A stretch of 64,000 nucleotides of DNA from Luscinia megarhynchos (taxonomy: Eukaryota; Chordata; Aves; Passeriformes; Turdidae), in the NCBI GenBank assembly GCA_034336665.1, contig JAPFBE010000002.1, positions 74,031,405 to 74,095,404 of the forward strand. The letters run 5' to 3'. Below, piece after piece: positions 1 to 10,900 of the stretch. How positions within the stretch are numbered: the stretch's first letter is position 1; every line of letters starts with the position of its first letter. Both the position numbers and the translations under genes were made by a program. The notes beneath the pieces were generated by a model. The model was given only the letters and a program-made list of their open reading frames with translations, ran no database searches and had not been told where the DNA came from.

Positions 1-580
1 TCCCGGTTCCTGGGCACAGGCGAGCCCCCGGTCTCTCCTAAATGCGGGCTCTTAACGTGGTTTCACGAAGCCCTGCTATAAAGCCCCGCTGTACCGTGAG
101 TTGCCTGCGCAGGGCAGCGCAACTGGAGTGGTTGAGGAGCGCCGCGTGAAATTGCACGGATCAAAGTAATCTGGGAATTTCCCGGGTGATGCGGCGTGGA
201 AAGCACTGTTCTTAAATAGCGGTGCGAATAAATCGGTATCTCGCTATCTCACAGAGAAGATGAGAGAAGATGACCACAGCACAATTTTTATTCAAAAATA
301 CACTTCATTCGTTTTGCGTTCTTTATACATAATTGAAAAATGCAACATCCGCTCGCCGAGGTCTTTCCTGTGTTCACGGCTCTGGAAAATGCTGCACCTC
401 TGTTTGTGCTCACAGCTCCTGTGCTAGTTTATCGCAAACTCGGTTTTTTGCAGGGCCCGGGCTCCCAAGCAGCGAAGCCGCGCTGCGGGGTGACCGGGCT
501 GCGGACAAACGCCCTGGGGCACGGCCCGTGTCGGTCGGCACTGCCCGGGGCCGATGCTACCGCCGCAGCCTAGTTCTTTC
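1..580. promoter_or_regulatory. CpG-rich promoter-like region (edge of a CpG island)
   Basis: Two blocks, about 1-230 and 440-580, are rich in G+C and CpG, with an AT-richer gap between them; almost everything else in the window is CpG-poor. TATAAA lies at 77-82 in a GC-rich setting, which on the plus strand would place a start site near 105-115. This density is typical of vertebrate promoters, where CpG is protected by lack of methylation. The short ORFs across it start at TTG or run through high-GC sequence and do not look like protein. The island may continue to the left of the window, and the direction of transcription is not proven. The nearest candidate coding exon is about 0.8 kb downstream on the plus strand. 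Confidence 0.55.
77..82 (+). promoter_or_regulatory. Candidate TATA box
   Basis: TATAAA followed by GC-rich sequence sits inside the CpG-rich block. Only sequence context supports it. It could be a chance match, since most CpG-island promoters lack a TATA box. Confidence 0.25.
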
Positions 581-1391
581 ACTGGGATTATATTCTTAGG
601 ATATTAGGGAATTCTTTTCTGTGCTTAGTGCTTTTTTGTTTTATATTATTTTTTCTTTCCTGCTCTGTCATATTGTTTCAGCACCACATTGGACTGTCTG
701 GAATTAATTTTGAAGTTGGTGGTTTTTCCGAATGTTAGTATTTCAAGAAATAGTCTCAGATTTGGCAGCGTAGCTCGTATTCATCGTGAGTAGAATTAAT
801 ACATTCAAAAAGCATTTGTGAATGGCTAGTTCAGAAGCCATGCAATGGGAACTTTTTTGGATCAAATTCTATTTTTAGTTTGCAGTACTGGGAAGAGACA
901 CTGCACTAGATTTGGAAATGCCCTATTAAATCATAGGAAATTGATTCAACTATCTTTTGAAAATTGCACTGCCAAACCTGATATGCTGAGTATATAATTA
1001 TTATGAACTTTAAACTTTATCTTACTCAGGATGAAAATATTCCTTAACATAGAGCAGCAGAAAAGAAAAAAAAGAAAAAAAAGTTAGAAACAAGAGAATA
1101 TGAATGTCCAGTTTTTCAGAACACTTTTTCAAAAGTAGTTTATCATGTTTGATCATGTATCATTATTACAGAAATTCAGTTGCATATTCTATGTTTGAAT
1201 TTGTTTAACTCTTAAGTAGTTACTTGTAAAGTTTCCTACTTATTTTATTTTATTCCTACCTAAAAAATGCTCCTTAAAAAAATTAAAAATCAGGGGTTTT
1301 TCACATTTAGAATAATTTGATAGTTAAAAATGCGCGTTTTTCAGCTTGCTATTCTACTTTCTTAACAGTTTGGGACATTATTTTATTGCAG
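581..1391. other. AT-rich stretch without a recognised gene
   Basis: AT-rich sequence between the CpG-rich block and the candidate first coding exon. It holds an A-rich run at about 1061-1083. If the two flanking features belong to one gene, this would be 5' untranslated or first-intron sequence. No repeat family is recognised. Confidence 0.4.
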
Positions 1392-1515
1392 AGGCTAACA
1401 CAAATTTTTTACCAGCCCCCAGGTGTTAGTGAGGTCAGTTTTCATAATGGCACTGTCGATTGAACAGGAGTCCTACCCCAAGCCCTTTGGGGAGAACGAG
1501 ATCTGTTTTGTCACA
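1392..1515 (+). CDS. Candidate first coding exon (start codon at 1447), product unknown
   Basis: An acceptor-like pyrimidine stretch ending TTGCAG at 1386-1391 is followed by about 55 bases of leader and an ATG at 1447. That ATG has A at -3 and G at +4, a strong Kozak context. The frame runs 23 codons, beginning MALSIEQESYPKPFGENE and ending in VT, to a GTGAGT donor at 1516; the intron would be phase 0. The longer ORF around it begins only at a GTG at 1423, so 1447 is the preferred start. A second possible donor, GTATGG, lies just downstream. The exon sits about 0.9 kb from the CpG-rich block, where a first coding exon would be expected. I do not recognise the peptide. A coincidental ORF is possible. 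Confidence 0.35.
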
Positions 1516-1589
1516 GTGAGTAGGTATGGGAACAAAGCGCGAGGCCGAATTTCTTCGGTCATTTGGACATTCCACGGAAGTCAGTGGGA

Positions 1590-1633
1590 TTTTTTTTTTT
1601 ATTTATTTTTATTTTTTTTTAAATTTTTTTTTT
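1590..1633. repeat. T-rich low-complexity tract
   Basis: Runs of 9-13 T separated by single A or AAA. On the minus strand it is A-rich. The tract lies just downstream of the candidate first coding exon. It is not a CR1 tail, because CR1 ends in 8-bp repeats rather than poly(A). Confidence 0.85.
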
Positions 1634-2708
1634 GGAGGAATGTGGGCTCATTGCCTTCACGTCACAGGGTTCTATCTGCCCGCAAAATCATCAGGAATGA
1701 CTCTTGGCTCACGGGCGGGAGAGAGGCAGTGCAGGGCTAAGGTGAATTAAAGTCGGGTCTGTGCTCTTCCTGGCTTTCTCTGTGTAGTAGTTCTTTTTTC
1801 CCTGTGTCCTCGGTCTGTGGCAATCCGGCTTTGGGACAGGGCGGCTCTGCTGCCGCTGCTTGTGCGAGCAGAAAGGGCTGTGAGTGACTCGCATCGCAGG
1901 CGAGATGAGCCACCCTGTGGCGATACCCTGCAATTTGCCTTTATTGAGGCGAAAGGACAAAAGTTGCTGAATGAGTAAAACAGTGGAAAGTATTTGCTGG
2001 ATTTTTTTTTTTTTTCATAGATTGGTACTAGATGTCACTTGTGTTCAGCCTCCGTTTGCTAGTTATTTAGTTTTCCAGAGGATTGGTATATATATTGTAG
2101 GCCTGATCAAAATCTATGCAGCCTTTATAATCCTGTGTGCCAAAACCATGATGTTTGCTAATGCTGGCTGGCTCACTAGCTTAATTTAACCTTGTTAGGG
2201 GCTAGGGCTTGCAGAATCAGGAAAGCCTATTAATGTAAGAGAACTTTATGCAACCTCTGTGAACTTCCCAGCACTTTCTCTGCTGGGAATAAGAATGGGG
2301 GAATTGCTAATTGTGTAACACTGGTGGTTCAGCAATGCCACCTTCTGTTGTAAAAGAATAAAACACAAGAAAATAATCCTGTAGGTGAGAATGCTGGGAT
2401 AATCTTATTGAATTAAATGCAGCTTCTTTTGTTCTAATTGAGTCGTAATGTGATAAGTTTTCAAAGTACCACCTGCCCCTATGATCCTGTGAAACACTGA
2501 GGGTAGACTTTCAATCAGGCTATGGGATTTAAGTACTCAAATCTAATTGCATTTCAACTGGATGTAGGCATTAAAATCCATTGTAGTTTAGAATGCCTGC
2601 ATTAAATCCCCTTATATTCCAATGGGATTTGGGCCTTTCAGAATACTATGAAGTCTGTGACGTGGAGGGTATTTGTTTTATGACAAAACAGCCAATTTTC
2701 TTTCTCAG

Positions 2709-2752
2709 CTGTAGAGCCTTCAGTATCAGAAGTGATGGAGCTTCTTCTAAAG
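2709..2752 (+). CDS. Candidate 44-base internal exon, product unknown
   Basis: The acceptor AATTTTCTTTCTCAG ends at 2708 and the donor AAAG/GTATTA follows 2752. Two frames are open. The more protein-like one reads VEPSVSEVMELLLK after two bases that complete a split codon, so it would start in phase 1 and end in phase 0. That end phase matches the start phase of the candidate exon at 27925. It does not match the phase-0 end of the candidate at 1392-1515, so another exon would have to lie between them. At 44 bases, openness is weak evidence. I do not recognise the product. Confidence 0.22.
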
Positions 2753-4087
2753 GTATTACTTTAATTCCTTCCAATTTCTAAAAACAGCACAACTTTAGAA
2801 ATGTACAGCTGGATGTTTTGAAAGTACACTTAAGCATTGAAACTGGAAATTTTGTACTGGCAGGAATTTCATGTGGGCATCCAGATCCGGAGGTGTCATC
2901 CCTGTAATACTTTCAGCAGTTGCTCTGTCATTCTAATGTATATCAGTGTGTTATATTCAAATACTTCCTGTGCCTGTGTGATGTCAGCACTTGTTCAGAA
3001 GGACCTTGGTTTTTGGAGCTATAAAACCACAACCTTTTCCATATATCCTTTGAGAGCTCCTGTCCTTGAAGGTTGTAATACTCAATTTCAGATATCCAGA
3101 AAGGACTTGGGGGGAGGGAAGAGACAGGATTTAGATTCCATTGTGGGCTGGTTCTCTGCAGGTTTGTCCTGACTTTCTGTGATTCGCTGCTCTGTGGCTG
3201 TGTTCAAGGTTCCTTTGAAATCATTGTGGGGCACCTTGCCTGTGCAATGTAGGCTCCTGGAAGTCTGCAGTCCTTGTTCAGAGTTTAAAGTACCATGCTG
3301 AGGACTAGGCTTTCCTAAAGTCCATTTTTTATTGGCTCTGGATCTTTATGGTTTCTAGCTCAGGTTTTGAATTTCAGACTTGACCCTTGACCATGACTCC
3401 AGGTGTGGGAGACTGATTACCTCTGTGGCACCTGGCTGACTCTCCCAGCCTGGTAACACCAGTATAGCATCTTCTGATGCTTGTCATCAACCAAAGTAAT
3501 AATATCCTGTTACACCTAAATTGGTTCCAGTGTGGTATAATGATAATGGTCCATTTATGGAATAAAGGTAGGCTTGATAGGCTTTCTGTGGAATAACAGG
3601 TTCACATGTTGGGTTCAGCTGTTGTGTATTATTCTGGGCAATTCACTGAGTTAAGAATGGGACTTAATAGTTTTCTGTTCAGGTATGCTTGTTGTGCTTC
3701 TCTCTTAGATAGGAGTCCTCAAGTGAAAAAACCAAAGTCTCTAAGGAGTTAAAAAAATTCTGTCTGCCAGGCTAGGTCTACTTTGAATTACAAGGAATAT
3801 TTCTTTCAGGGATTGCTTCTGGATAGAGAAACTCATGGATGTTATGGCCAGAATTTTGAGATGAATGAACTATAAGGGCGAACTTTAAAATAATTTGAGT
3901 TATAAAATTTGCTTCTGTCCAGTAGCAGTTATAGAAATGCCTAGAAAACTGTGTCATTACTTCTTCCTTCCTTATTCTTACCATTAGCATTTTTGGCCCC
4001 TGTCTTGGCTAGGTATATCTTGCTTCAGCTTTAAAATACTCAAGTTGTTATGATCACCAACTGCTAATAATAATGTGTCATTAATAA

Positions 4088-4590
4088 ATAGAATCATAGA
4101 ACCATCAATGTTAGAAAAGGCCTTTAAGATCATCCAGTCTTACCACCCCCCTAACACCAAACTGGATCACCCAGCACCAGATCCAGATACTACTCGAACA
4201 CCTCCAGGGATTCTTTTCCCTGGGCAACCTACTCCAGTGCCTGACTACCTTAACAGTGAACGAAATTTTTCTAGTATCTAATCTGAATCTCCCATCTTTA
4301 GCTTAAGACTTTCCCTCAGTTCTTCCACAGCAGGCAGGGTAGAGGAGACTGGTCCCCACCTCACCACAACTTCCTCTCAGGGGGTTGTAGAGAGTGATAA
4401 GGTGCCCCTTGAGCCTTCTTGGGACTGAACAAACACAGCTCCCTCAGCTGCTTCTTATAAGACTCATTTTCTAGACCCTTCATGAGCCTTGCTGCCCTTT
4501 TGCTCAACACATCAGCACCTTTTGAAGTGAAGGGCCCAGAACTGGACACAGCACTTGAGGTGCAGCCTCACCAATGCCAAGTACAAGCAG
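4088..4590 (-). mobile_element. CR1 LINE 3' fragment, minus strand
   Basis: The left edge reads AGAATCATAGAACC, the reverse complement of the CR1 3' tail repeat ATTCTATG. Read on the minus strand it gives the standard CR1 order: a 'ctgtgtccagttctggg' segment, 'aatgagtcttataagaagc', 'tatcactctctacaa', then 'cactggagtaggttgcccag' and 'actggatgatctt' before the tail. A minus-strand ORF at 4361-4549 is a decayed piece of the CR1 reverse-transcriptase C-terminus (it contains LMKGLENESYKKQLREL). The copy is 5'-truncated and dead. Its inner end meets a second CR1 in the opposite orientation. Confidence 0.9.
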
Positions 4591-4607
4591 ACACTCCTCT
4601 GCAAATG

Positions 4608-4995
4608 AAAAGCTGGGAAAACTGGAATTTTTCAGCCTGGAGAAGAACAGATTCAAGGATGCTTTGCCCATGTGCAGAAGTACCTGACGGGAGTGTGCAA
4701 CCAAGTTGGACCCAGGCTTTTCTCAGTGGCTCCCAGAGACAGGAAAAGAGTCAGAGGGGCACAAATGGAAATAGAGAGAATTCCATCTGAACATAAGAAA
4801 GCACATTTTTATTGTGAAGGTGATCAAACACTGGAATAGATTGTCCAGAGAAGTAGTTGCTTGATGATATTTAAAACCTGACTGGACACAGCCCTGAGCT
4901 ACTTGCTCTAGCTGACCCTTCTTTTAAGCAGGGCCTGGACTAGATGATTTTGAAAGGTTTCTTGCATCAGCAACCCTTCTGTGATTTTTGTGAGC
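4608..4995 (+). mobile_element. CR1 LINE 3' fragment, plus strand
   Basis: It begins near 'cagcctggagaagaacagat' and follows the CR1 3' consensus through 'tcagtggctcccagagacagg', 'ttccatctgaacataag', 'cactggaatagattgtccag' and 'ggactagatgattt', and ends in 'cttctgtgattttt'. Several indels and substitutions mark it as old. It is 5'-truncated, and its 5' end lies within about 20 bases of the 5' end of the opposite-strand copy at 4088-4590. Confidence 0.85.
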
Positions 4996-7900
4996 TTTAG
5001 AGACCCTCCATCCTGCTGTTGCTGAAGAACAAAAGGTACCAGCACTGTTTCTATTTCTGTTTTCTTAAAAGCAACTACTCTTCAAAGAGTATGGGAGAAA
5101 AAACTTCTCATTTGTTGATGTGTGATGAAATAAAATTCAACTTGTGGCAAGTTGACAGGTAATCTTTGAATGTACTTTCTGATGCTTTTTTTCTGAATAA
5201 GGTACTTTTTTCTCGCCTTCTTTTTTCTTCCCTGTAATCATTGCGAAAAGAACATTGTAAGGAAAACCCAGGGAGCGGAGAACAGGGAATTGTTAATTTA
5301 GTAGACTATGTGCTTTCTTTTCAATCTAAATAAAAGTATTATGGCAGGAATTACAGGCATTTAGATTGAGGAATCATATGAATATACAATAATGAGTTCT
5401 TGAAATGGCTGGGAAACTTCAAGCTTAAAAATAGTTGGTTTGCTCTTAGCTAAAAGTAGTGATTTTAAATGGTCTTGGTTTTACATCATTGAACCATTTG
5501 CTTGCTTTTGTTGCAGGGAAGAGGTGGTTCTTTCTCTGTAATACCCTTTTGGATGCAATGGTACCCTGGGTTTTAATGTGTTGTGACAAAGCTTCTGGTC
5601 CTTTGATACAGCTTCTCTTGAAGGTTTTGTTTTTCTTTCCTAATGCTCTACAGCTTAGTGTTTTATATGGTGCAGTGTATTTTAGTATTGATTTGTGAGT
5701 GTCTGAAAAGTTTCTTTCTCTGTGGGGTAAGGAGAACATGAGCGGACAGACTGTTAATTGTTCCCAGTGTTTCTCTGTGACCTTGGACAGATCTCACTTA
5801 AATTTCACTTTATTGTCGATTCCCAGGTTTTGCTATAGGCTCATTCAGCTAGCTAACAAAGTTGCAGTGAATATAATCTTCTAAATCTGAAAGGCATTAC
5901 TATTACTCGTGCAACTCTGTGTTCTGAATTTAAACTGATGCTTGTCTTTCCTGCACGACACAGCTCTGTTACAATGAGTTCCTTTTGCCCAAAATCACTA
6001 ATACAGCCCTACAAAGAACAGCGTTCATTAACTGTATCCTGTGCACAAAGGATATACGTTTCATTGTTTTTTTAACAGTAATACAGAAACCTTTCCATTC
6101 ATTTCCAAAGTTCAAATAGCTGCAGTGGTGTGAAACAGCTTTGTCTAGGAGAAACATGTGTCACATTGATATGGAAATGAGCACACCCTGTGCTTCACTA
6201 AGTGCCAGGGTGGCAATGTTCGGTACTGCCACACTTAAGTAAGCTTCTGCATTGTGCTCAAATTCTGTTCAGACAGCCAAAATTCTAGCAGCTTTTCCTT
6301 CTGTGTGAGAAGTAGAGTTTGAAATAATACTGCTATACATGACATCCACACTTGTTAAGTTGGAGAGAATCATACTCTTCTCTTTTTCCTGTGAAGCAGC
6401 AACATGGAGTTAGCTTTAGATGACTATTATACAATACTGTACTTAATTTTTGGTAAAAAAATCCTGCAGATAATTTGGACTTCTGGCTTTGAAGAAGAAG
6501 AAAATCTCTTCTTCAGAAGGACTTTGTTTTCTAATTTTTTCTGTTTATTTAGCCTTTTGGTCTCTTTCTATTTCTACTTTTCATTGTGAATTGCAATTAA
6601 AGGATATGTTGCACACTGACGTGTTAACTAAACATTATTATTGCAGGCTATTCTAGGGCTGGAGGCTACTGTTTAGTGGTTATTGTTCCTGCTATCTTGC
6701 AGAGCCCACAGGTGTTCTAAACATTTGCAGAGATGTAGAAAAACACTGTTATTTTTCAGATGGATTTGTAACTTTATATTGAACAGGAAGAAACAAGTGA
6801 TGATAAAAAGCATTTCAGACAAATTGGTAAGGGAGAGCAAGGGTTATCACAGGAAGATCAATCACTTACTTACCTGAGGCCTTGACTTAGAATTTATTAT
6901 CAGATGATGTTTGTTTATGATGGATGATTACATGGAGCAGACTTTTTTTTTAGGAGAGATGAGCTCTAGAGGGAGTGCCTTAACACATCTCAGCTGTTTC
7001 AAGTCTCACTGAGGAAGCATGGCAGGAAACCCCCAATCACAGACACTATGAGGCAAGGCTGCCTCACAGTGTTTTCTGCACTGCTTGTCTAGCTGTCATC
7101 TGGGCATAGTTCCGGGGTCTGGAATGCCAATACCTTCCTTCTGAACTGCACACATGTCCTGATTTCCCAGTGCATGTGTAAGTATGGGAGGGAAGCAGAA
7201 GTTGGGGGGGGTCCCAGCATGCTGGCAGGATACTGCCATGTCTCACACCAAGACTGGGGAGAAGAGTCATGGATACCACAGTTGAGAAGCAGTAGTGGTA
7301 GTTTCACCTAGAAACATAGACACAGCTGATTACAAAATATTGCAGCATTCCCCATAACTCAATAATTTTAAATGAAGGGGAAAATTAGACAATTGTATGA
7401 GTGAATAATATCCTTTATGTGCTCATGAGGAAGGTAGTCATTAGGATGCTTTTTGAATGAAAACATTCCTGTGGCTGAATGTAATGGGAATGGAGGTGTT
7501 GCAAGTGTAGAGTGAGGTGGCAAAAAACAAGGGTGGGTGTAAGGAAGGTAAGAAATGTTAGATGGAGTTTTGCTGTCAGAACTGTCACAGGTATTTCAGA
7601 GGAGATATCACACGTGATGGAACAAAGCCAGTATTAGATTGGTCAGGTTTTAATCAGAAATCAATATTGCCTTTCACCACTACAGGCACTAATACCCACA
7701 TCCCCACAAATGCATACTACTGTCATAATTGAAAAAAAAATCTTATTTTTGATGGTGTTGCTTTCATAAGTGCTCCTAAATGCTCTCATGCTATTCTGAC
7801 TCACTGTATGATAAAGAAGTTTCAGCAAGAAGACCCTGGCTTATTAGGTCCACAATTGACACTGCAAATTGTTTTAATCTTTTAATAAAGATATGAAAAA

Positions 7901-10900
7901 GAGAAGGAAAGTAGTTAGGAAAATTTGAGGTTAAATTATACATGGGGTTTTTAAAGATACTTTTTTATTGTATTATATATTTTACAGATTTTAATTTTAA
8001 ATGTAAGACGTTTTTATTTAATTGGCATCACCTAGTTGTTTTCCTTTGTATATAAAAAGGTTTTAGAAGGGAGTTCCTCACTTAAACTGTATTATAGGTA
8101 ATAATATCAAATATTTTCAAATGTCTGTTTTGGAAAAAGAAAATGTAGTTGGAATGGATTCAAGCTATTGTTTTCCCTAAGTTTATGCTCTGATATCATT
8201 TTGCTGGGAACCAAACAAGGCAAATAGACACAAAAGGGAAGAGAACAGCAAAAGCCGATGTTGCACTTTTTATTGTTGATGCTGATATTTATCTTTCAGC
8301 TTCATGAATTAGAATGATGAGTACATTATACTATTGCTGCATCCAGCCCAAAACCCAGGCTAACCTGCATCAACCACCTTCCAGGGCATAGGTTCGACAA
8401 TGAAATAAAAAGAGATTCTGTCTTGATTGGCTAAAACAGATTTCCACCAAAAAGAAAAAGTGAAATAGGAAAGAACAAAAATAAACCAGACCAAGAAAAC
8501 AAAAATAATAAATATTACATATAGGACCTGAATCCTGTGTTCTGGATGGTGTTGCAGATTCATCTAAAGAGCAGTGAACAGTTTTGGGACAAAGGGAGCT
8601 GGCCTTTTCTTACTCTGTACAATGTAGTATACAGGATTTTACACCACAAGGCTCCTTGCCTGGTATTAAATGGAGCTTCTTTGGTTTGAAATGAATTGTG
8701 TGCTGTAATTTGAATATAGCAATCTGACTATGTCAAGAGAGATGGTTGAAAGGAAGCATAAATAATAACCTTACTATTTCTTTCTGACATGTAGATTGTA
8801 CTGCACATTAGATGATGAAGATATTTCTGTCCTTTGATATCCTGTGCTCTCACAACAAATTATTGTACATCAAAGAAATGAGCTCTGAGTCAAAATGATA
8901 GTAAAAGTGATGAGCTAGAAAATAATGTAAAGAGCTAGTACCTATGAAATTACTGCAAATGTCTGAAGAAATGAGGTAAAGGAAATTGCTCACAAAGTTG
9001 TTCAAATAACTTCAGCTGCTGTCTGAAAAATAAATAATCTGGGAGATGACTATTAAAAATGAAATGTGATTAGAAGCTGAAGTTTTTGGGGCACTGTATC
9101 TGATACTGCATTACAAGCCATCTTTCCTTATATCTTCCCTAATGAAAGTTTTAGAAAGATTGTAGTGGGGGCAAGTAGAGGGCAAAAGGATTGCCAATAT
9201 CATAAAGTATCTTTCTTATCTAAATCATTAGTCCTTTTCTAGCCACGTCAATAGTGGTTTGAAGTTGTCACCTCCAGGAGATTATTTAGTGGTCTCTTTG
9301 GTATGAATTGATTGTTTTGTTCTCATTCCTGTTAGATTTTTACATTAAAAAAAAAATTGCCTGGAGTGATAGCACCCAACTGATATCAAGGAATAAGCAG
9401 TGGTTGAGGATTCATTGCAGAAAGAAAATTGTAGTTAACATGACAGACTGTCCTTTTAGGAAAAAGTTAAGTGAGTGATGTAGAGTGGTTGGGGAACTTG
9501 TCCTTTTATGCCAGACCAGATTTTTGTGTCATCTGGTCTACTGTCACATCAGTGGAGTGTCTTTCCTACCCACTCAGGAACAAGGCTTCTTCTTACCTTT
9601 TTTATCCATGTAAACTTATGTTCAAAGTGGATATATCCCTAGTAGCCCATACTAAACAAAAGCATTTTCAGAGGACTTTGTTTTTTCTGAGAACATTTTT
9701 CATGATTCTTTTTGTATCATTTTGCATAGGTTTCCATGTGCATCAATGTTGGACTCCAATTCATCCATAGCTGGGTCTCAGTTGTGTTTGTATGGCCAGA
9801 GAGGAAATACATGCAAGAACTCTCATACGGAGCTACAAGAGTTAAGAGCAGCAATGAACAGAAGATGTATTATGTATTCTGGGAGGATACTCTTCATGTT
9901 AAAAAAAAGGAAAGCAAAAGAGGAGAATGTGACATTTTAGTAAATGTTAAATATTCCTGCTGAAAATGTTAGTGATGAAACTCACTCTGAAGGCAGAAAG
10001 CAGTGTTTCCTGTTACTTAAGAGCATGGACTTTCTATGACTTCCTGCAATGAAAGCTTATCTATAATAACTTTTCTTTTGGGGGCCTCAGATTAGTTATT
10101 GAGGTGTCTCTTTCAGCTTTGGAGTCAGTAAAATGGGAAAAACAGTACTTTCTATCTCCCTCAAAAAATGCTACTAAAGAATTCAGTGTTGACTTACAGG
10201 TCAACAGTAGCAGATATGTGCTGTATGTGTTCAAAGGCCCAGATTAGCACCAAGATCTCTTCAAGTGGGTGTTACAGACTAAGATACCCAACTAGCACAT
10301 TTCTATCAGCCAAGATAGAAATTGTTCAGCTGTTGCTTTTGAGCCTTCCCTTGTGCTTTCTTTTTTTGCCTTAATTTTTCTTATTTTCATTTTCAGAGGG
10401 AAAATAAAGAGGAGAAGGGCTACTCTGATCTGTGCTCTTGGTTATATGTTTGGATGCTATGGGAAATTGAAAAACAAATTATTGCCATGTTTTGTTAAAA
10501 AGTCCATTTGTCTGGACCAGATGTTTGTTCTAGAGCCAGTGCTGCTAATGAGGAAGGAGGTAACTAACCGTAACATGATTGATTTCTGGGTGAAGGTCCA
10601 TCTTTGCCTCTACCCCTACCAGCTGTATGTACTTTCTGTATTGCAGAGAATTCACGTTTTCTGTGTTGGAAAGAATGTTATATTGCCTGTCCACTACCAG
10701 GACTTAGGGAAGAGAATATGCTGGTGAAGATCAACCAGCAGATCAGCACACTTTCTTTAGGATTACATCCATCCTTATTCATTAAATGTATCTTGACAAG
10801 CGAGTTTCTTTGATTATACTTAATTTACTGCTTCTGTTGCCTTGAAGTGTGAATTGTGATTGCTTAGATAAATGCACTGAAACACTATTTGTTCCCACTT

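Larger units (their letters stand above)
1516..4087. other. Intron-like stretch with a T-rich tract and one candidate micro-exon
   Basis: It contains the T-rich run at 1590-1633, a moderately CpG-containing patch at about 1640-1740, and the candidate 44-base exon at 2709-2752 listed separately. Otherwise it is AT-rich sequence with only short chance ORFs. No transposon was recognised before the CR1 piece at 4088. Confidence 0.4.

Noticed and set aside
340..573. ORFs in the CpG-rich block at the left end
   Set aside because: High-GC sequence lengthens ORFs by lowering stop frequency; the two frames overlap and neither resembles a protein.
1423..1740. 105-codon ORF around the candidate first exon
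   Set aside because: Beyond the GTGAGT donor at 1516 it reads through a T-tract giving a run of phenylalanines, so only the part from 1447 to 1515 is considered.
5446..5739. Overlapping ORFs of 79-97 codons with a TTGCAG acceptor at 5511-5516
   Set aside because: The matching donor (GTTTTG) is poor and neither strand gives a recognisable protein.
10353..10727. 124-codon plus-strand ORF with an acceptor-like TTTCATTTTCAG at its start
   Set aside because: The donor sites inside are weak (GTTATA), the start codon is not ATG, and the translation is a mixture of hydrophobic and basic runs without a known domain.
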